Assembly (NCBI GenBank): GCA_017880985.1
Contig: JADGRK010000119.1
Location: forward strand, 1 to 7,272
Length of the DNA stretch: 7,272 nt
Direction of reading: 5' to 3'
Source: Rhodoferax sp.
GTDB taxonomy: Bacteria; Pseudomonadota; Gammaproteobacteria; Burkholderiales; Burkholderiaceae_C
Positions 4,970 to 7,272 of the stretch are shown piece by piece (the first letter of the stretch is position 1; every line of letters begins with the position of its first letter). A model generated the notes under the pieces. The model did not search any database. It was not told where the DNA came from and saw nothing but the letters and a program-made list of their open reading frames with translations. A program made the position numbers and the translations under genes.

Positions 4970-6046
4970 TTAGAACGAGTGCTTGATGCCCAGGTCAACG
5001 CCGTTGGAAGAACCGTTGACACTGGTCACTGCACCGTTCAGAGCAGCAAAAGCGCCGCCAGAGTTGTTCACGGTGACGAGCGTGCCATACAGCGAAGTAC
5101 GCTTGCTCATGTCATAGACATAACCCAGAGCCAATTGGTCGGTCTTGGCAGTGCCGTTGTCGCTGTTGGAAAAAGCGATGCGGATGGTGCCAGGGCCCAT
5201 CGGAACCAGACCGCCGATCAGATAACCGTCGATGTCATGAAAACCGGTAAATCTCTCTTTGGTAATCAGGCCCATCACGGTTGCCATGCCGAAGTTATAC
5301 GAAGCGCCAATGTTGGCGGACTCGAGGTCGGTGCCAACACCCGCGATAGTCTTGCTGTATGCACCAGCCACGCTGATGGGGCCGCCATCATAAGTGAGAC
5401 GAATGGCATTTCCGGTGCCAGCATTGGAAGGTGCACCCGAGGATGGGTTTTCACCCATGTAGGTCTGAGCCCAAATGCCAAAGCCGCCCATGCTTGGCGA
5501 CAGGTAAGCCACGCTGTTGGAAGCGCGAACAGCGGTTATGCCACCCGTATATGGGGCAAAACCCGGAAATGTCTGGCCAACAAGGGTACGGGTCGTGCCG
5601 ACGCCGTTGGTGCCGAACGGATCATAAACGGTCTGGCTCCAGAATTGCGGGGTGTAGTCACGACCCAGACGCACTTCACCAAAACCACCCATCAGGCTCA
5701 CGGTGGAGCGGCGATTGAAGGTCAGGCCTTGGCTACCGTTCGTGCCAGCCAGAGCACCACCAGTCGCCTGGTTGTTGATGTTGGTGGCCTGACCAGTACC
5801 ATCGTCATTGTTGACACCGGCTTCCAGCCAGAAGCCAGCTTGCAGGCCACCGCCGAGGTCTTCAACACCTTTAAAGCCCAGACGGCTGCTCTGGTAGCCA
5901 GAGTTCTTCAATGAGGTCTTGTTGGAAACATCACCACTGCCATAAGAGACTGAAGCGTCAACCACGCCAAATAGAGTCACGGAAGACTGTGCGGAAGCGG
6001 CACCAACAACAGCCAAGGCAGCCAAGGCTATGAGGGATTTTTTCAT
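4970..6046 (-). CDS. Gram-negative porin (Omp32-like, trimeric beta-barrel)
   Basis: An outer-membrane diffusion channel for small hydrophilic solutes. The 358-residue precursor begins MKKSLIALAALAVVGAASA, a signal peptide with likely cleavage after Ala19, leaving a mature protein that starts QSSVTLFGVVDASVSYGSGD. Family features follow: SSRLGFKGVEDLGGGLQAGF at 53-72, NRRSTVSLMGGFGEVRLGRD at 111-130 then YTPQFW leading into the constriction-loop region, alternating beta-strand pattern throughout, and a C-terminal strand ending in Phe (VDLGIKHSF) as needed for BAM-dependent assembly. The length is normal for betaproteobacterial porins. The start is supported by TTGGAG, whose GGAG (6056-6059) is 9 bases before the ATG. 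It is a single-gene unit ending in a strong terminator, probably abundantly expressed. Substrate preference cannot be read from the sequence, and burkholderial genomes carry many paralogues, so no symbol is given. Confidence 0.94.
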   Translation of the reverse strand: MKKSLIALAALAVVGAASAQSSVTLFGVVDASVSYGSGDVSNKTSLKNSGYQSSRLGFKGVEDLGGGLQAGFWLEAGVNNDDGTGQATNINNQATGGALAGTNGSQGLTFNRRSTVSLMGGFGEVRLGRDYTPQFWSQTVYDPFGTNGVGTTRTLVGQTFPGFAPYTGGITAVRASNSVAYLSPSMGGFGIWAQTYMGENPSSGAPSNAGTGNAIRLTYDGGPISVAGAYSKTIAGVGTDLESANIGASYNFGMATVMGLITKERFTGFHDIDGYLIGGLVPMGPGTIRIAFSNSDNGTAKTDQLALGYVYDMSKRTSLYGTLVTVNNSGGAFAALNGAVTSVNGSSNGVDLGIKHSF

Positions 6047-6207
6047 ATTAAATTACTCCAAGGTTAAACAGAGGGCGCCGGATTCAATCGTCGCAGGCCC
6101 CGGGCAAACCTCCTTTTTCAGGAAGTTGGGTCTATTGAACCAGAGGGCGCGCGGCTTGGCAAAGAAAAACCGCGTAAACCTTTGCAAACCCCGTTTTTTC
6201 GTTGTGC

Positions 6208-6217
6208 TGTTGCAACA
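6208..6217. promoter_or_regulatory. perfect 10-base palindrome upstream of porin
   Basis: TGTTGCAACA is a perfect palindrome about 160 bases upstream of the porin ATG, flanked by further GTTG and CAAC words. A protein-binding site is possible. At this length it could also be chance, and no factor is proposed. Confidence 0.3.
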
Positions 6218-6270
6218 ACCTGAAACAACTTGTCACGCCGACCGGCGGTCGCGCGGCCCGCTTGGAAGTT

Positions 6271-6290
6271 ATATCAGTTATCACTGATAT
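6271..6290. promoter_or_regulatory. dyad with a tet-operator-like core
   Basis: ATATCAGTTATCACTGATAT has 8-base arms, ATATCAGT and ACTGATAT, around TATC. Within it TATCACTGATA (6279-6289) equals, on the opposite strand, the TATCAGTGATA core I recall for the Tn10 tet operator. It lies 31 bases beyond the permease stop codon and 225-245 bases upstream of the porin start. It may be an operator for a TetR-type or other dimeric regulator, or a small RNA hairpin. No regulator gene is in the window. Confidence 0.4.
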
Positions 6291-6298
6291 CTTTGAGC

Positions 6299-6316
6299 TC
6301 CCCGACGCGCCGGGGA
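6299..6316 (-). terminator. weak candidate terminator of the AEC permease gene
   Basis: TCCCCG-ACGCGC-CGGGGA gives a perfect 6-bp GC stem, 5 bases after the permease stop codon on the minus strand. No T-run follows, so it is not a standard intrinsic terminator. It may protect the 3' end, or it may be incidental in GC-rich DNA. Confidence 0.35.
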
Positions 6317-6321
6317 CCCGT

Positions 6322-7272
6322 TTACTGAACCAGGCTCACGGCCAGCGAGAAGGTCACAAAAGCCGCCGCAGTGGATACCAGAATAATGCGGGCAATACGA
6401 CCGTTGTCAGCGCCAAAGCGCTCGGCCAGCAGGGAGACATTGCTGGCACTGGGCAGCGCTGCCACCAGCACCAGCACGGTCAGGGCAGAGCGCGCCAGCG
6501 GCACACCGATTTGAATCGCGATGCTGCCCGCCACCAGTACCAGCAGCGGATGCAGAAAAAGTTTGAGCGCGGCCGCTGGCAGGTAATCCCGCAGGGGAAT
6601 CGGCGAATGCTTGTGCAGGGTACTGAGCATTTGTGACCGTGCCAGCACCGCGCCAATGGTGAACAGCGCCACCGGCGAGGCCGCGTCGGCCAGCAAACCA
6701 ATGGTTTGCGCCACTGGCTTGGGCAATTCCAGACCCAGCCCCGAGGCCACTCCACCGAGCAGGATAGACCAGGGCAAGGGGTTGGCGACAACGCCTTTGA
6801 GGGCGCTTTTGAGTGCTTTACTGACGCCATGCCTATCAGCGCCGTCCAGCCGCGAGAGCGCAATGCAGAGCGAGGTAGTGAGCAGCATGTCGATCGCCAT
6901 CGTCAAAATGACCGGTCCGGCCGCCTGCGCGCCCAGCAGCGCCACCAACAGCGGCACACCCATGAAGCCGGAGTTGGGAAACGCCGCCACCAGTGCCCCA
7001 AACGCAGCGTCGTTCCAGCCGATGCGCCGGTTCAGGCTGACAGCCACTGCAATTGCCACCATCGTCAACGCACAAAAAGCGTAAGTCAGAAACACCCCGC
7101 CGTCGAGCAACTGCGCCAGCGGCGTACTGGCACCAAGGCGGTACAACATGCACGGCAAGGCAAAAAACAACACGAAACTGTTCATGCCGGTCACCGCCTC
7201 CAGTGGCAACAGGCGTTTGCGCGCGGCGATGTAGCCGCACAGCACCAGCGCGAAGAAGGGAAAGGTGATCAG
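6322..7272 (-). CDS. AEC (auxin efflux carrier) family transporter, first few residues beyond the edge
   Basis: An inner-membrane permease of the AEC family (PF03547), whose bacterial members are thought to move small organic acids or related metabolites; the substrate here is unknown. The frame stays open to the right edge, giving 316 residues from ITFPFFALVLCGYIAARKRL. This resembles the normal start of such proteins, so only a few residues should be missing; the GTG at 7245 is internal, not the start. There are eight to ten hydrophobic segments. Conserved-looking landmarks are FVLFFALPCMLYRLG at 33-47, AAFPNSGFMGVPLLVALLG at 96-114 with the family Pro-Asn-x-Gly-Phe-x-Gly, LKLFLHPLLVLVAG at 236-249, and ALPSASNVSLLAERFGAD at 272-289. 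The protein ends SLVQ with a TAA. A long non-coding gap and a weak hairpin separate it from the porin gene. Confidence 0.9.
   Translation of the reverse strand: MITFPFFALVLCGYIAARKRLLPLEAVTGMNSFVLFFALPCMLYRLGASTPLAQLLDGGVFLTYAFCALTMVAIAVAVSLNRRIGWNDAAFGALVAAFPNSGFMGVPLLVALLGAQAAGPVILTMAIDMLLTTSLCIALSRLDGADRHGVSKALKSALKGVVANPLPWSILLGGVASGLGLELPKPVAQTIGLLADAASPVALFTIGAVLARSQMLSTLHKHSPIPLRDYLPAAALKLFLHPLLVLVAGSIAIQIGVPLARSALTVLVLVAALPSASNVSLLAERFGADNGRIARIILVSTAAAFVTFSLAVSLVQ

Larger units (their letters stand above)
6047..6321 (-). promoter_or_regulatory. non-coding leader and control region of the porin gene
   Basis: No credible gene is seen on either strand in these 275 bases. Reading towards the porin (minus strand) it holds a hairpin at 6316-6299, a 20-base dyad at 6290-6271, the palindrome TGTTGCAACA at 6217-6208, an AT-richer patch, two copies of GCGCCCTCTG (6150-6141 and 6078-6069), a strong AAGGAGGT with no gene after it (6115-6108), and the true ribosome binding site TTGGAG. 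I could not pick out a convincing -35/-10 pair. The long leader and several symmetric elements suggest regulated porin expression, but no regulator can be named. Confidence 0.5.

Noticed and set aside
4979..5914. A 311-codon open frame on the plus strand opposite the porin gene
   Set aside because: It is the antisense shadow of the porin. It has no recognisable domain or ribosome binding site, while the minus-strand product has a signal peptide and a porin C-terminus.
6030..6287. 85-codon plus-strand open frame upstream of the porin
   Set aside because: It begins inside the antisense of the porin start, has basic low-complexity composition, no ribosome binding site and no known motif.

Overview
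The window is a stretch of a GC-rich betaproteobacterial chromosome, most likely Burkholderiales/Comamonadaceae (Rhodoferax or Polaromonas-like). This rests on the gene content, the Omp32-type porin, the PF10136 membrane protein beside apaG, and short interspersed repeats that I recall from that family. No database search was possible. I see no rRNA, tRNA, CRISPR array, transposase or phage gene; this is mainly a housekeeping region.

Layout. At the left edge (1-202, minus strand) is the start of rpe, ribulose-phosphate 3-epimerase. A divergent intergenic region (203-361) follows. It holds two tandem 58-base hairpin repeats (223-280 and 282-339) and the probable promoters of rpe and apaG. A plus-strand run of five closely packed genes then extends to 4899: apaG (362-754), a large PF10136 multi-pass membrane protein usually labelled 'site-specific recombinase' (754-2802), thiL (2795-3793), pgpA (3836-4396) and pncC/cinA C-terminal type (4393-4899). 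Three of the four junctions overlap, by 1, 8 and 4 bases. Only pgpA is separated, and it has a possible internal promoter of its own.

A perfect bidirectional hairpin terminator (4899-4932) separates this run from a minus-strand major porin gene (4970-6046). Upstream of the porin is a 275-base non-coding region (6047-6321) with a ribosome binding site, several dyads and a tet-operator-like core. The right edge is a minus-strand AEC-family permease (6322-7272) that lacks only its first few residues.

Functions. thiL makes thiamine diphosphate, pgpA completes phosphatidylglycerol synthesis, and pncC recycles nicotinamide mononucleotide. thiL, pgpA and a cinA/pncC gene are often neighbours in proteobacteria, and I see no single pathway joining them. 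The most interesting points are small: covarying hairpin repeats between rpe and apaG; a shared -10-like box exactly 6 bases before the ATG of rpe, apaG and pgpA, suggesting leaderless transcripts; an AT-rich segment inside thiL that looks like an interspersed repeat read in frame; and the doubtful functional label on the PF10136 protein. I did not find a convincing new multi-gene system.
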